A DNA stretch of 64,000 nucleotides from Betaproteobacteria bacterium (GCA_013287275.1 JABDED010000001.1:124001-188000), one strand, 5' to 3'. Numbered from the stretch's first letter, positions 18,783 to 28,183 are shown. The notes: a model not told the origin generated them from the letters alone. Translations and numbers: made by a program.

Positions 18783-19116
18783 TTGATTGCCCTATGTGCG
18801 GAAATGTGAACGCTGAAGCCAGCGCATCAGGTGCAACCGGGGCTTTCCCGGTCAGTTCTTTTGTTCGCCCTGCCTTAATCCAATTACTGATTTCCAACAT
18901 GCTGAAAAACTGATGCGCTTCGCTGCCGTCCAAGTCCACGCCGCCGTCGATCAGCATGTCTATTTCAAACGAGCGTATCCAGGCGGCGCGGAATTGCTGT
19001 TCTATCGTGTTAAAAACGCTATCGCGCTTGTTGAACTCGATCGCCACTTTCTCGTATAGGGTGAGCATGTGACGAAATTCTGAAACTGAAATGAAGCGCG
19101 TCACTATGCTGCCCAC
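18775..19116 (-). CDS. Phage protein of unknown function
   Basis: A 113-residue predicted soluble, mainly helical protein (FRHMLTLYEKVAIEFNKRDSVF; IRSFEIDMLIDGGVDL). No family recognised. It overlaps the next gene by 8 bases and is preceded by a terminator-like hairpin, so it heads the lysis sub-unit. Confidence 0.7.
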   Translation of the reverse strand: MGSIVTRFISVSEFRHMLTLYEKVAIEFNKRDSVFNTIEQQFRAAWIRSFEIDMLIDGGVDLDGSEAHQFFSMLEISNWIKAGRTKELTGKAPVAPDALASAFTFPHIGQSND

Positions 19117-19118
19117 CC

Positions 19119-19142
19119 AAAAGAAAACCCGCCGTAGCGGGT
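19119..19142 (-). terminator. Terminator-like hairpin between tail fibre and lysis genes
   Basis: On the minus strand, ACCCGC-TACG-GCGGGT followed by TTTCTTTT. The stem-loop is identical in sequence to the one at 23034-23049. Confidence 0.8.
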
Positions 19143-19150
19143 TGAAGCAC

Positions 19151-19873
19151 TTAGGTCAATGTGGCTGTGTAAGTCACTGTCAGGGTGTTGGTGCTGACTA
19201 CTGGCTGATCACCGCCAGTGAACAGGCCGGCGCTATAGAGGGTTCCTGTTGTGCCATCCTTGGTGGATACGGTCGTGGCAAAGCAGCCCTTGACAGTGCC
19301 GGAACCGGTGAACGTAAAGACTAATCCTGCGCTTAAGGCCTTGCTGCCGGATGATGCGGAACTCCAGGCCATCGTGCGGCGTGTGGCTTCGCTATATGTC
19401 GGGGCATTGGCGATGCCGGCTTCCAGCCAGCCAGCATGCGAAGACATGGTATCGGCTGCGGAGATCGCGGAATAACTGGCGGAGCTGATCAAGCCCATAT
19501 AGAAAGCGGCGGTATAGCTGGAACCTGCCAGGCCGTTATCCAATAGGTAATTCTTGCCAACCGTGGTTACGGTGTTTGGAAGATCGCCCTGCCACTTGAT
19601 TTCTGTCATGGATTCGGCATAGGCGTGCGTGCGCTCTACCCATGCATTCAAAGCCTTGCCTATGAATGGAACTTTGCCGAGGAAAGACTCAGAAGCGCGT
19701 TTCATCCATTTGATGCGGCCCAACAGCTTGACATATTCTGCATAACACTCATCGCGAGCGCCGCGCAAGACGGCATGATAAGTGCCAGTGATCTTGACTG
19801 ATTCTTCGCTGCCGCGAGTGGTTCCGAGCATAGCGTGGCTATAGTCTTCAATTTTTGCGGATTCGTTGCTCAT
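19151..19873 (-). CDS. Probable phage tail-tip or fibre-associated structural protein
   Basis: A 240-residue protein with an N-terminal helical part and a beta-rich C-terminal half (from about residue 95; LLDNGLAGSSYTAAFYMGLISS and repeated Thr/Ser/Gly). Position among tail fibre genes suggests a virion or fibre protein. Family not recognised with certainty. Confidence 0.65.
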   Translation of the reverse strand: MSNESAKIEDYSHAMLGTTRGSEESVKITGTYHAVLRGARDECYAEYVKLLGRIKWMKRASESFLGKVPFIGKALNAWVERTHAYAESMTEIKWQGDLPNTVTTVGKNYLLDNGLAGSSYTAAFYMGLISSASYSAISAADTMSSHAGWLEAGIANAPTYSEATRRTMAWSSASSGSKALSAGLVFTFTGSGTVKGCFATTVSTKDGTTGTLYSAGLFTGGDQPVVSTNTLTVTYTATLT

Positions 19874-20085
19874 GCTTGCACTCCTTCGGCTGGCTTTTCT
19901 TCTGGCGGTTCGGTGGATTCGATCTGTCCTTCAAGAAACCAACGCTGTCCCTTATGGCCGTCCGCTTCATCGAAATCGACGCAATACTCGAACTTGTCTT
20001 CGTCGTCGTTGAAGCGCTTCGCCGATACGACCCCTTCAATCGCCTTGACGACCTGGCGAACCTGTGTGCCTTTTGCTATGGACAT
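19870..20085 (-). CDS. Small acidic phage protein
   Basis: A 71-residue protein with an SH3-like beta pattern (VVSAKRFNDDEDKFEYCVDFD) and an acidic Pro-rich tail (ESTEPPEEKPAEG). It overlaps the following structural gene by ATGA. Function unknown; possibly an assembly chaperone for the neighbouring fibre protein. Confidence 0.7.
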   Translation of the reverse strand: MSIAKGTQVRQVVKAIEGVVSAKRFNDDEDKFEYCVDFDEADGHKGQRWFLEGQIESTEPPEEKPAEGVQA

Positions 20086-20113
20086 CGCAACCTCTTTGTG
20101 TGAACTGGAAATG

Positions 20114-20135
20114 AAAAAGCCACCCTAGGGTGGCC
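20114..20135 (-). terminator. Terminator-like hairpin
   Basis: On the minus strand, a perfect 7-bp stem GCCACCC-TA-GGGTGGC followed by TTTTT, between the repeat protein and the small acidic gene. Confidence 0.75.
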
Positions 20136-20155
20136 TTGATTTTGAGATTTACTTT

Positions 20156-20551
20156 TTAGAACATTAAGAACATCGAATTGATCGTTACGCCGCCACCCAC
20201 TGCAGTGACCGTTACAGTGTCGGCAACGGCAGCCGTTTCACTCACGCTTGCGCTCATTGCCGCGACCGCAGAAGAAGAATCGGTAATCGCCGCCGTTTCA
20301 GTAATGGACGCCGCCGCATTCCCGCTTGTCGTGACACTATCTGCAATCGACGCTGTTTCGGTAATTGCCGAACTGGCATTTAAGGAAACAGTCTGGGCAT
20401 CAGAAACAGCAACTGTTTCGGTAATCGATGCCGAATAATTGGTTATCCCTGTTTCATCAACGGTAATCCCGCCCAGATTCTCTTGCCGCGTCCCGGTCTC
20501 ATTGATCGTTATCGGCCCATACGGCCCAAGGACTACATATTGGCGGCTCAT
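20156..20551 (-). CDS. Tail-region protein with four 20-residue repeats
   Basis: A 131-residue protein. Residues 40-119 are four tandem 20-residue units, each beginning (A/S)(A/S)(I/V)(T/S)ET and carrying D at position 12: ASITETVAVSD, SAITETASIAD, ASITETAAITD and ASVSETAAVAD. The flanks contain related ITINETG and ITVDETG. Such regular Ser/Thr/Val repeats are expected to form a beta-solenoid or trimeric fibre shaft. It lies between two fibre-like genes, so a role in the receptor-binding apparatus is likely. Confidence 0.75.
   Translation of the reverse strand: MSRQYVVLGPYGPITINETGTRQENLGGITVDETGITNYSASITETVAVSDAQTVSLNASSAITETASIADSVTTSGNAAASITETAAITDSSSAVAAMSASVSETAAVADTVTVTAVGGGVTINSMFLMF
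20195..20434 (-). repeat. Four 60-bp tandem repeat units (coding)
   Basis: Codons for residues 40-119 of the repeat protein; period 60 bp, diverged at third positions but with the recurrent GAAAC[A/G]GC core visible four times (on the plus strand as GC[C/T]GTTTC). Confidence 0.8.
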
Positions 20552-20552
20552 A

Positions 20553-22304
20553 TCAGCTCAACGCTACAATGCGGTCAAGGTAAAATGTCGTCGATGGTTT
20601 AAACGCCTTAGGGTATCCATATATCAGGCCGGCCAATTGTGGCTGTGGGCTGGAAATGGTGATTGCTTGCTTGAAGCGCACCATCGCGCGCCAGGTCACG
20701 TTTCCATCTGTCACTGTGCCGCCGTCTACCGCAGAGGCAAAGCCACCTGGCTCGGAGCCTGCACTCGCGCCGGTCTGGGCGGTGACGATGAATAGCCTGC
20801 CTGGGTTACTGGCTACCTTGCGGATATCTCCCACTGCGTAAGTAGTGGTATTGGCGCGCGCAGTTGCCAAGCTATCCCATGCCTGCGTGCTGGCAGTGAG
20901 CGCCGAGCCGGAGGCCATGATGTTTGATTTGGTGCCGGAAGCGAACGAACCTTGGGGGTTGCCGGATGCGCCGAAATATTCGAAATCTACCCCGATATCA
21001 TCGTTGTTCGGCAATGCTGCTGCGCTATAAATTCCTTCAATCGTCGCGGTGACATTGGAGCCTGTCGTGCCATTCCAAATAGCCAATGGCATACCGAGGA
21101 AAGGCTCTGCCCAAGTCGGATTGGCCGAAGTGGCGATCTTATGCGAAAAGCCAGTAGTACCGTCCGACGAGCCGCCAGTCCTGATAACCGTTGTCTCGGT
21201 GGTTTCTGTGGCAAGTGAATTGTATTTTTCGTTTCTATTGTTTGTGGCTCCATTATCACAGCATGTGAGATAAATCTCGGCATAACCAGGCCTTGATTGG
21301 GTGCCGGAAATCGTAACGCTCGCACCGAGCTTGCAATATTTGAAGAAGAAATTGATCGGCGCTTGGTATGCGCCAACTAAGGTTTTTCCTGACCCAAGAG
21401 CAGATAAATCAACGGCTTCAATATTGACCGTGCCGCCGATAGCATTACCGCCATCAGTGAATAGTGTATTTGGCAATGTCGCGCCGGTGATTGCGCTGGC
21501 TGTGTTTATCCATTTGAAACGGGTTCCCCTTAGAGAAATTGAATCGCTGGTGTTGTCGAATTGGATCGTGGTGTTAATCCAGGTCAAACTACTGTCGGCA
21601 CCGGCTGTAGCAGAAACGCCGAGAATGAATGCATTGGCAGTCGCACCTGTTCCCTGTTTCTTCAGTGCGCATGCTTCAAAAATGTGATGCGCGCCGGATG
21701 CCGAAGCAATCCGCATGACAGTCGTATTAGACGAGGTGCCGTGCGAAAAAGTAATGCCATAGGCATAGAGTCCGCCCGAATCTATGGTCATGTTGGCGGT
21801 GCCAGTCGCCGTTACAGTTGCCGTAGTTTTCAGATCTGCGGATGTCGGCGGGACATGTCCCGAGCCGGATTCATCGACGCAGATGATATAGCACAAGCTG
21901 GCCACTGTACCGGTCGAGGATATAGTGACATCAGAGGATGAGGTTTGAGCGTGGTTACTGGAAACGAAGATGAAATCGCCGCCGACTGCACGGCTGGCCA
22001 GGAAAGCAGTTTCAACGCGCGCATATGGGGCCGACCATGCGCCGGCAGATTGATACGCTTCCTGTCCTGTCACCTCAGTCCAGACTACACCATTATCGCT
22101 AGTTGTAGAGCCCTTGGTGAGCGTCCATGCCGGTTCTGAACCTCCGGTAGTGCCGCCAGTAGTACAACGCCACACCCGCTCATTGCCAACTGCTGGAGCA
22201 GCAAGCTGACGCCGGAACATACCGACAGTCGCAGTTAGCCCAGCAGACCATTGGGTAACCGCTGCATAAGCAACGGAATTGACGTACCAATTAGTAGCGG
22301 CCAT
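20553..22304 (-). CDS. Phage tail fibre/spike-like protein
   Basis: A 583-residue protein. The first 85 residues contain YVNSVAYAAVTQWSAG and GTTGGSEPAW...DNGVVWTEV, a module that recurs near the C-terminus (ASAGSEPGG...VTDGNVTWRAM). The middle is a beta-rich, Gly/Thr/Asn-heavy region with VTISSTGTVASLCYIICVDESG, suggestive of a right-handed beta-helix. Probably a host-recognition or polysaccharide-contacting tail component. It is followed at 2 bases by the next structural gene. Confidence 0.7.
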   Translation of the reverse strand: MAATNWYVNSVAYAAVTQWSAGLTATVGMFRRQLAAPAVGNERVWRCTTGGTTGGSEPAWTLTKGSTTSDNGVVWTEVTGQEAYQSAGAWSAPYARVETAFLASRAVGGDFIFVSSNHAQTSSSDVTISSTGTVASLCYIICVDESGSGHVPPTSADLKTTATVTATGTANMTIDSGGLYAYGITFSHGTSSNTTVMRIASASGAHHIFEACALKKQGTGATANAFILGVSATAGADSSLTWINTTIQFDNTSDSISLRGTRFKWINTASAITGATLPNTLFTDGGNAIGGTVNIEAVDLSALGSGKTLVGAYQAPINFFFKYCKLGASVTISGTQSRPGYAEIYLTCCDNGATNNRNEKYNSLATETTETTVIRTGGSSDGTTGFSHKIATSANPTWAEPFLGMPLAIWNGTTGSNVTATIEGIYSAAALPNNDDIGVDFEYFGASGNPQGSFASGTKSNIMASGSALTASTQAWDSLATARANTTTYAVGDIRKVASNPGRLFIVTAQTGASAGSEPGGFASAVDGGTVTDGNVTWRAMVRFKQAITISSPQPQLAGLIYGYPKAFKPSTTFYLDRIVALS

Positions 22305-22306
22305 GA

Positions 22307-23014
22307 TCAGTACCCCTTGACGATGGCGACAACATCATATTTCGATGCCACACTGTTGTACTGAAAGCCGACCCTATCCATCTTTGAGGCTGTCGTGGTA
22401 AGGGTGAGCGATGGAATGTCTGCCGAGAATCTGAAAGCGGATGGCGAGGCGAGCGTGCGGCTGCCGGTAGCATCCTGAGTAAGCTCCAAGGTGCAATTCT
22501 GCCCGTCTACTGCGCCAGTCATTGTCACTGCGGTGACATTGGCGGTCAGCGTCATGCGGATCACGTCAGCCTTAGACCAGTCGAAAGTCGGTGTTGCGGA
22601 AAATGCTTGGGAGACGATGCGCTTGCCGGGGGATTCGGCAACTGATAAAACATTGCTGCCATCGTAACGGACGGTTTCCGTTTTTCCTGGCTGGACCACC
22701 ACACCATTGCCGCTGGCGTTCTTTACTGTGAGCGCAAAGCCGCCTGTGGTTCCGTTGTAGACCACATATAATTTATGGCTATTGGGGACGATGATATTGC
22801 GCGCTGCGGTCAGGGTTCCTGTAAAACTCAATATCGCATACTGCCATTCCTGTATCGCTCCCGAAGTCGATAGCGTGTAATCGGCGTCCGACATCGCAAT
22901 GGCTTTGGTGGCCACCGTGGCATCCAGAATATTGAACGCTGCATTCGCAGTTACTCCGCCCTGATTCTGGGTTGAGTCTATGAGCAAAATGCCTAAATTC
23001 GTTGTCGTCGTCAT
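22307..23014 (-). CDS. Phage minor tail/fibre protein
   Basis: A 235-residue beta-rich protein (YTLSTSGAIQEWQYAILSFTGTLTAARNIIVPNSHKLYVVYN and GKTETVRYDGSNVL). It resembles baseplate/fibre-adaptor proteins with a repeated sandwich fold. A terminator-like hairpin stands just upstream of its start. Confidence 0.7.
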   Translation of the reverse strand: MTTTTNLGILLIDSTQNQGGVTANAAFNILDATVATKAIAMSDADYTLSTSGAIQEWQYAILSFTGTLTAARNIIVPNSHKLYVVYNGTTGGFALTVKNASGNGVVVQPGKTETVRYDGSNVLSVAESPGKRIVSQAFSATPTFDWSKADVIRMTLTANVTAVTMTGAVDGQNCTLELTQDATGSRTLASPSAFRFSADIPSLTLTTTASKMDRVGFQYNSVASKYDVVAIVKGY

Positions 23015-23027
23015 GATGTCCGGGCAT

Positions 23028-23049
23028 AAAAAAACCCGCCGTAGCGGGT
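23028..23049 (-). terminator. Terminator-like hairpin after tail hub gene
   Basis: On the minus strand, ACCCGC-TACG-GCGGGT followed by seven T, 22 bases after the hub stop and just before the next ribosome site. Confidence 0.85.
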
Positions 23050-23070
23050 CTTGAATTTAGAATCTGAGAA

Positions 23071-26000
23071 TTACACTGAGCCTATGAGCGGATATCCTCG
23101 CCCGACGACTGAACTATTTTGGTAGACCTTCATGTAAATCGTATTTCCCGGCGTGTAGCCGTCCGTGGTCTGGTTGGCGGCGGAATAGGCCTGCGTAGGC
23201 GAAGAAACTGCTGCAAACGTCCTCTTCACGGTCGTATAGGTATTGTCCGAATAAATCACAACATCGTAGCTTTCCGATGTCTCGCCTAAAGGTGCCTCGC
23301 GCGCGTCCAGCGAATCCCAGGCATAGCGAGTGCGGCGTACCCAAGTAATCGTCAGATTATTGCTACCGTCGCGGGTTCCGGCCAACTGGCAAGGTGCATA
23401 AGGTTTCAGTGCAATCGCATTGTCTGTGAAGGTCTGAGCCGGCGCGCTGGCAATCGTCTTGCCAATCGTCACGGCTTTATAACTGCGCTGAAGTCCGATT
23501 TCTGCATTGGATGCCGAAGCATGGAATACTGAGGAAGATGATATCGATATGAACCGCTCGCCAGTGCCATGTGAAGGAATCGCCCAGCCTGTGCCCTTCT
23601 GCCCACGCAGCAATCCAGATAGCGTATAAGTTCCGTCCAGGTTCAATGTCGCGGTTTTGAACTGGATCAATTCGTTGCCTAGCAAAGCGATATTCGCTCC
23701 GTTCAATACCGCTAACTCTGTGGCGCTGGAAAGCGTTGCGCCACCAAAAAGCGTGACCGTTACAGTATTGATATAGTCGAAAATATATCCGCCGGTAAAG
23801 TCCCCTGGCGCTATAGTAGAAAGCCCGATCGTCGCAGCCGTGATTGCCGAACCGACTTCAACATAGGTTGCGCCGCCATCTGCCGATTTGTAGAGCACAG
23901 CGCCTGGCCAGCTAGTATCGTCCCCACGGGATGCGTAATAAAATCCCGCATTGTCATCTATGTCGCGCAGCAAAGGAATATCCAGCAACTCCATGGAGGT
24001 ATTGCCAGGATTGCTGACCGTCTGCCCGCCTCCTGTGCTACCAGAAACGCCGGCAGATGCTTGGGTATAAATCTCGGCTAATTCGGCAACCGCTTCCCAT
24101 TTAATCAGACCTTGCCCTTCATCTTTCTTGACGACGCGCAAAGTCTTATTGTTGACAATCATTACGTCGGTGGGCTCGTACTTTGCATATTTGTTCGTGG
24201 TCTGGAACTTGTAGGAAGTCCTTCCGGTCCAGGCATTGAACATCGAAGCATCGGCAATCTGTTTGGCTTGACTATCAGAAAGCACGATCGGTAATTCGAC
24301 ATTGACCGCTTCGCCCGATGAGCCGACAAGCCGCCTGCTTTGTTGCGTATTATTTTGGTAATCAGCGCCTGGGTTCAAATAAGTGACGTTCAGGGCGCTT
24401 GGCAGTTCTACTTCTTGCACGCGGGTGGTCGTCAGGATATCTGGCAGGCTGTCGCCATAAGGATGCGCTGCAAGATCATCAGCAATAATCGTAACAACAG
24501 ACGATCCGCCGCGCTTGACGAATTTCACTTTACTATCAGACTCGACAGCATCGAAGAAATAGGCCTGCTGCAATTGTTCTATGGGCGAGCGAACCGGTGA
24601 CTGCCGTGTGATCGCATAACCGTCAACCATGTCAGTTAGGGCGGCGACATTGATATCACCGGTAGTCAAACCTGCTTTAACGGAAAGACTAGAAACGATA
24701 TCGCCGAGTAAAATCTGATTGGATGTGACCGCTGGGCCGTAAGGAATTTCGCCAATATATGCACCATTCGAAACGCCGACTTTCCGCTCATCTGGGAAGT
24801 CAATCATCTTTTCAAAAGCGCCAGAAACCGGGATCGTAATATTCAACGATTCCAGGGTCGTCTGGGTTAGTGGATTGAATAGAATGAGATGCGCCGGATC
24901 TCCACCACCGCCCAATATGAGCCTCAGATATCCTGTCGTCTTGTCAATCGTTCCGCCAATTACATTATTGCCGTTTGGCTGCCCGGATATGACAGGAAAT
25001 TCAAAGCCAGTATCATTGATAATTAAAGCCCCGGCCTCGCGCTTAACTGCGAACATCTGTTTGTTGATTGAATCACCTGGGCTACCGTCAGGAACATCTG
25101 GGCCAAACATCCAAATTGTGTCATTCGGCTTATCCCAAACCAGCACCACATCATTTATCGCATTGCCCAGAATATTATTTGTATTGAAAATCGAGGGTCC
25201 GGATATATCAAAGCTTGTTACGACTGGAGAGTGAGCAACCCAAGATATGAATCCATAGCCTTGAACAATTACAGCATCTGGGTCATGTAAGACATATGCT
25301 TTCCTCGACCAAAATGGGAGAGTAATATATGTGCTGGTTACTGGCCCCGGCGCATAAGTGGCATTTTTTGGCAACGCCTCAAACCATCCATATGGCGCCC
25401 TCCAAAGTGGCTCTGGGCCGCTGCGGTCGGGTACTGGATCAAAATCTGGCGATCCGGCAACAGCTTGGCTCTGTGGAAAATAACCTAATGCCAGGCCACT
25501 GGTAATTCCATTGCTACTGGCAAAATAGACTTTATTATTATCAATTAATGGGATAGGAACAGAAGGGAAATATGTCAATCCTCCTGAAGCCTGTCCACTT
25601 GAGAAATTGTCGAAGAAACTCATGACCTCATGGGTCTTAGTATTGACCGCCATCCCGTGAACATAGGGATTCGGGGCAAGCATGCTGTCCCAATAGCCAT
25701 TCGCCAGCAATCCGGCAAGGCCGCGGCCGATAAAGAAATAATCGCCGCTGCAGACGGCATCCCCCTGCATCGGATATACATTCACGCCGACGCCAGTTTG
25801 CGGGTCGGGTATTTCGTGAACTGTCGGTACGTTATAAGCCCAAATCAGCTTTTTGGTGACGGCATCGTATTGTTGAAATTGTGGTCTTGCTGTCGTCGCA
25901 TTATCTATGGAATAGATGCCTGTCATTGCATCGTAGACGGCATGTCCGGTCATCGTCGATAACCAAAAATTGCCATTGGCATCGAAATCGCCTCTGAAAG

Positions 26001-26691
26001 GCGAATCGCCACGACCAGAATCGTAATACTCTCCATAGGTAGACTGCGCAGGGACTCCAACACTACCCGCCATCACCACTTCAAAACTGAAATTAGGGAT
26101 GCGGTTGCCGAACTTGGCTAGGGCGAAATCGGTAAAGACGACATAGACCTGGCCGCGATAGCCTGGGACGTTTCCAACGCCTAGCGCGGCCTCAATCGTC
26201 GGATCTGGAAGCTGTGTCTCAGTACCCAGATAGACTTGCATCTGCAAGCCTTCTGCCTGTGTCGCTCCAGTATTGTTAGCTGAAACGTCATAAATTAATG
26301 TGCTATCGGCCCATACACGGCGGATAGCAATGGCCTGCCCTTCGCAGATCGAAATTGCAAATGAGCTGCTATAGCTGAATGTGGTTGTAGTTTGGCTTGG
26401 GCCACCCTTACCGCCCTGCGTTGTATCTGTCCGGTGTTCCTGGATATCTGTGGCCCAGATCACCTGCCCCGCACCGCGCATGGTGCCATAGTAAATCGGT
26501 ATCATGCCGCCGTAGCTGGAACTTTGTACTTTCAGGTCCGACAGGCGAGGTCCGACCTGATCCGGTAGCGAGCCTGGGAACAATAAACCACCCACCAATG
26601 ACCCTGCCGCAAATCCCCATTGCGCACCGACAGGACCGCCAATCGCAAAACCAATCGCGGCGCCTGCAACTCCAAGGACAAGGCTGGCCAT
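23071..26691 (-). CDS. Central tail tip/hub protein (GTA gp15/J-like)
   Basis: A 1206-residue protein opening with a Gly/Ala-rich hydrophobic segment (LVLGVAGAAIGFAIGGPVGAQWG), then PIYYGTMRGAGQVIWATDI and SYSSSFAISICEGQAIAIRRVWADS, features of tail-hub proteins of the GTA/TIM-barrel class. The C-terminal part (QRSYKAVTIGKT; FNPEP-like fibronectin-type segment LTITWVRRTRYAWDS) is characteristic of the receptor-proximal end. Its place after the NlpC/P60 gene supports the assignment. A central insertion of roughly residues 220-640 has beta-propeller-like motifs (WLSTMTGHAVYDAMTG; NTKTHEVMSFF), unusual for the family. Confidence 0.85.
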   Translation of the reverse strand: MASLVLGVAGAAIGFAIGGPVGAQWGFAAGSLVGGLLFPGSLPDQVGPRLSDLKVQSSSYGGMIPIYYGTMRGAGQVIWATDIQEHRTDTTQGGKGGPSQTTTTFSYSSSFAISICEGQAIAIRRVWADSTLIYDVSANNTGATQAEGLQMQVYLGTETQLPDPTIEAALGVGNVPGYRGQVYVVFTDFALAKFGNRIPNFSFEVVMAGSVGVPAQSTYGEYYDSGRGDSPFRGDFDANGNFWLSTMTGHAVYDAMTGIYSIDNATTARPQFQQYDAVTKKLIWAYNVPTVHEIPDPQTGVGVNVYPMQGDAVCSGDYFFIGRGLAGLLANGYWDSMLAPNPYVHGMAVNTKTHEVMSFFDNFSSGQASGGLTYFPSVPIPLIDNNKVYFASSNGITSGLALGYFPQSQAVAGSPDFDPVPDRSGPEPLWRAPYGWFEALPKNATYAPGPVTSTYITLPFWSRKAYVLHDPDAVIVQGYGFISWVAHSPVVTSFDISGPSIFNTNNILGNAINDVVLVWDKPNDTIWMFGPDVPDGSPGDSINKQMFAVKREAGALIINDTGFEFPVISGQPNGNNVIGGTIDKTTGYLRLILGGGGDPAHLILFNPLTQTTLESLNITIPVSGAFEKMIDFPDERKVGVSNGAYIGEIPYGPAVTSNQILLGDIVSSLSVKAGLTTGDINVAALTDMVDGYAITRQSPVRSPIEQLQQAYFFDAVESDSKVKFVKRGGSSVVTIIADDLAAHPYGDSLPDILTTTRVQEVELPSALNVTYLNPGADYQNNTQQSRRLVGSSGEAVNVELPIVLSDSQAKQIADASMFNAWTGRTSYKFQTTNKYAKYEPTDVMIVNNKTLRVVKKDEGQGLIKWEAVAELAEIYTQASAGVSGSTGGGQTVSNPGNTSMELLDIPLLRDIDDNAGFYYASRGDDTSWPGAVLYKSADGGATYVEVGSAITAATIGLSTIAPGDFTGGYIFDYINTVTVTLFGGATLSSATELAVLNGANIALLGNELIQFKTATLNLDGTYTLSGLLRGQKGTGWAIPSHGTGERFISISSSSVFHASASNAEIGLQRSYKAVTIGKTIASAPAQTFTDNAIALKPYAPCQLAGTRDGSNNLTITWVRRTRYAWDSLDAREAPLGETSESYDVVIYSDNTYTTVKRTFAAVSSPTQAYSAANQTTDGYTPGNTIYMKVYQNSSVVGRGYPLIGSV

Positions 26692-27092
26692 TACTCAAGC
26701 CCTCGAAATGAATATGCGGCAACAATGCGCGACTGCCAGGTATCATTTAAAACATGTTCGGCTACCTTGCGCGCCTGTGCATAGGCGTGAATCATCCCGT
26801 AATCGGTGACGATGGCAAGGTGCTGCGGGTCAGTCTCAAAGCGCATCAGGAGCACGTCGCCAGGTTGATAGACGGGTACCCTGTCCATATGCTCATCCAT
26901 CAGCGTGCGCAGCTTGTCGCCCAATGGAATGCGGCCGTAATCAATGGTGTCGAAATCAGATAGTTTCAGATCATGGGCAATGCGCACGACCAGGCCGGCG
27001 CAGTCCAAGCCGTTTGCATACCTGCCCTGATGCAACCAGCGCACGCCCAGATAGGCTCTTGCAGCTGTGACGACATCGGCGCGCGTGGTCAT
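26691..27092 (-). CDS. NlpC/P60 tail peptidase
   Basis: A 133-residue cysteine peptidase; nucleophile C31 in NGLDCAGLV, H91 in DPQHLAIV and H102 in MIHAYAQ. In siphophages it sits in the tail tip and cuts peptidoglycan peptides during DNA injection. It overlaps the hub gene by one base. Confidence 0.92.
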   Translation of the reverse strand: MTTRADVVTAARAYLGVRWLHQGRYANGLDCAGLVVRIAHDLKLSDFDTIDYGRIPLGDKLRTLMDEHMDRVPVYQPGDVLLMRFETDPQHLAIVTDYGMIHAYAQARKVAEHVLNDTWQSRIVAAYSFRGLE

Positions 27093-28183
27093 TTCCTGCC
27101 CCCAACCTGCAGGACCTTGTCCAAGCCTGGCAAATCAGCCTCGCCGCGGAAGTTCACCACGTTGTTGAATTTGACCTTGCAGTCACCGCTATATAGCGAA
27201 CTGTTGGCCGGATTGACAATATACAAATCTGAATTGGAGATCGCGTTCGGTGGTGCGGTCGCAAGGACAAGTGAGCCGACAGACGACGACGAAACGTTTT
27301 GCGACGTGTTGGTGTTCAGGCCCGACATCCAGGTTAAAACGCCGCCTGTAAAATATCCGCTGGCCTCGGTGCGGCTGGCATCATTGATGGTCGTACCTGA
27401 TGAGGTATCGACATGCCCATATGCATAGGCATTGACCTTGAGCATCTTGTTGCAGCCCGCATAAACGCTGAAGGTGTCGCCGGCTACAATCAAATTTGGC
27501 ATGGGCAACTGAAGATTGAATGTGCCCGCACCGTATGTCTTGACTTCCATCGACAGGCCATTATTCAAGCCAGATGTGAAGGTGATTTTTCCGAAATTGA
27601 AATAGCCCGGTGGATTGGTCAATCCGGAAGTGATCGACATATTGTCGGCACTAACGGTATCCACCTCATCAGTGAAGGTGTAGGTAGCCAGATTCACGCC
27701 GCAGCGCGCATCGCCAAGATCGGCCCGGCAACCGGGGCTATAGAGTTGGCCGATGGTGCGGCTGTAGGCTTGGGTGAGGCCGCGGAGTTCGGCGGTGAAG
27801 GAAATGCGGCCGGCGGTGACTTCGCCCAGATGCCCAGTGCATAAAATATCAATGCCGGCAGACAGATCGTTATAGTTGACTCTGAACTGCATCACATGGG
27901 CGAAATCCCATAGTCCCGAGTTCAATTCTTGTTCTGTAATAAAAGGGGAATTCAGGATCCCGATGATTTCCATATTGTCCACGTTCAAAGCGGCACTAAT
28001 TTGGATGTCGGATGGTGTGTATCCTGGCGCCGCCAGATAAGTGACGGAGCTGACGGTAAGATCGGAGTCGTGCTCAGTAAAGCCCTTCACCGTGCCATTG
28101 GTCAGCGTCACTTTCCAACATGTGGCGAGCGTCTTGGTGCCCAGCGCATAGTGAGTATTGAGCGAGTTCGAGAAGCCTTTCAT
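27089..28183 (-). CDS. DUF2163/BR0599-type tail assembly protein with internal duplication
   Basis: A 364-residue tail protein. The N-terminal DUF2163 region (VTLTNGTVKGFTEHDSDL; RGLTQAYSRTIGQLYSPGCRADLGDARCGV) is followed by a BR0599-like end (CKVKFNNVVNFRGEADLPG). It is longer than usual: the FNFGKITFTSGLNNG...GDTFSVYAGCNKML unit (about 197-249) is followed by a second similar unit (GYFTGGVLTWMSGLNTN..., about 278-325) inserted before the terminal NFRGE. It overlaps both neighbours by 4 bases. Confidence 0.87.
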   Translation of the reverse strand: MKGFSNSLNTHYALGTKTLATCWKVTLTNGTVKGFTEHDSDLTVSSVTYLAAPGYTPSDIQISAALNVDNMEIIGILNSPFITEQELNSGLWDFAHVMQFRVNYNDLSAGIDILCTGHLGEVTAGRISFTAELRGLTQAYSRTIGQLYSPGCRADLGDARCGVNLATYTFTDEVDTVSADNMSITSGLTNPPGYFNFGKITFTSGLNNGLSMEVKTYGAGTFNLQLPMPNLIVAGDTFSVYAGCNKMLKVNAYAYGHVDTSSGTTINDASRTEASGYFTGGVLTWMSGLNTNTSQNVSSSSVGSLVLATAPPNAISNSDLYIVNPANSSLYSGDCKVKFNNVVNFRGEADLPGLDKVLQVGGRK

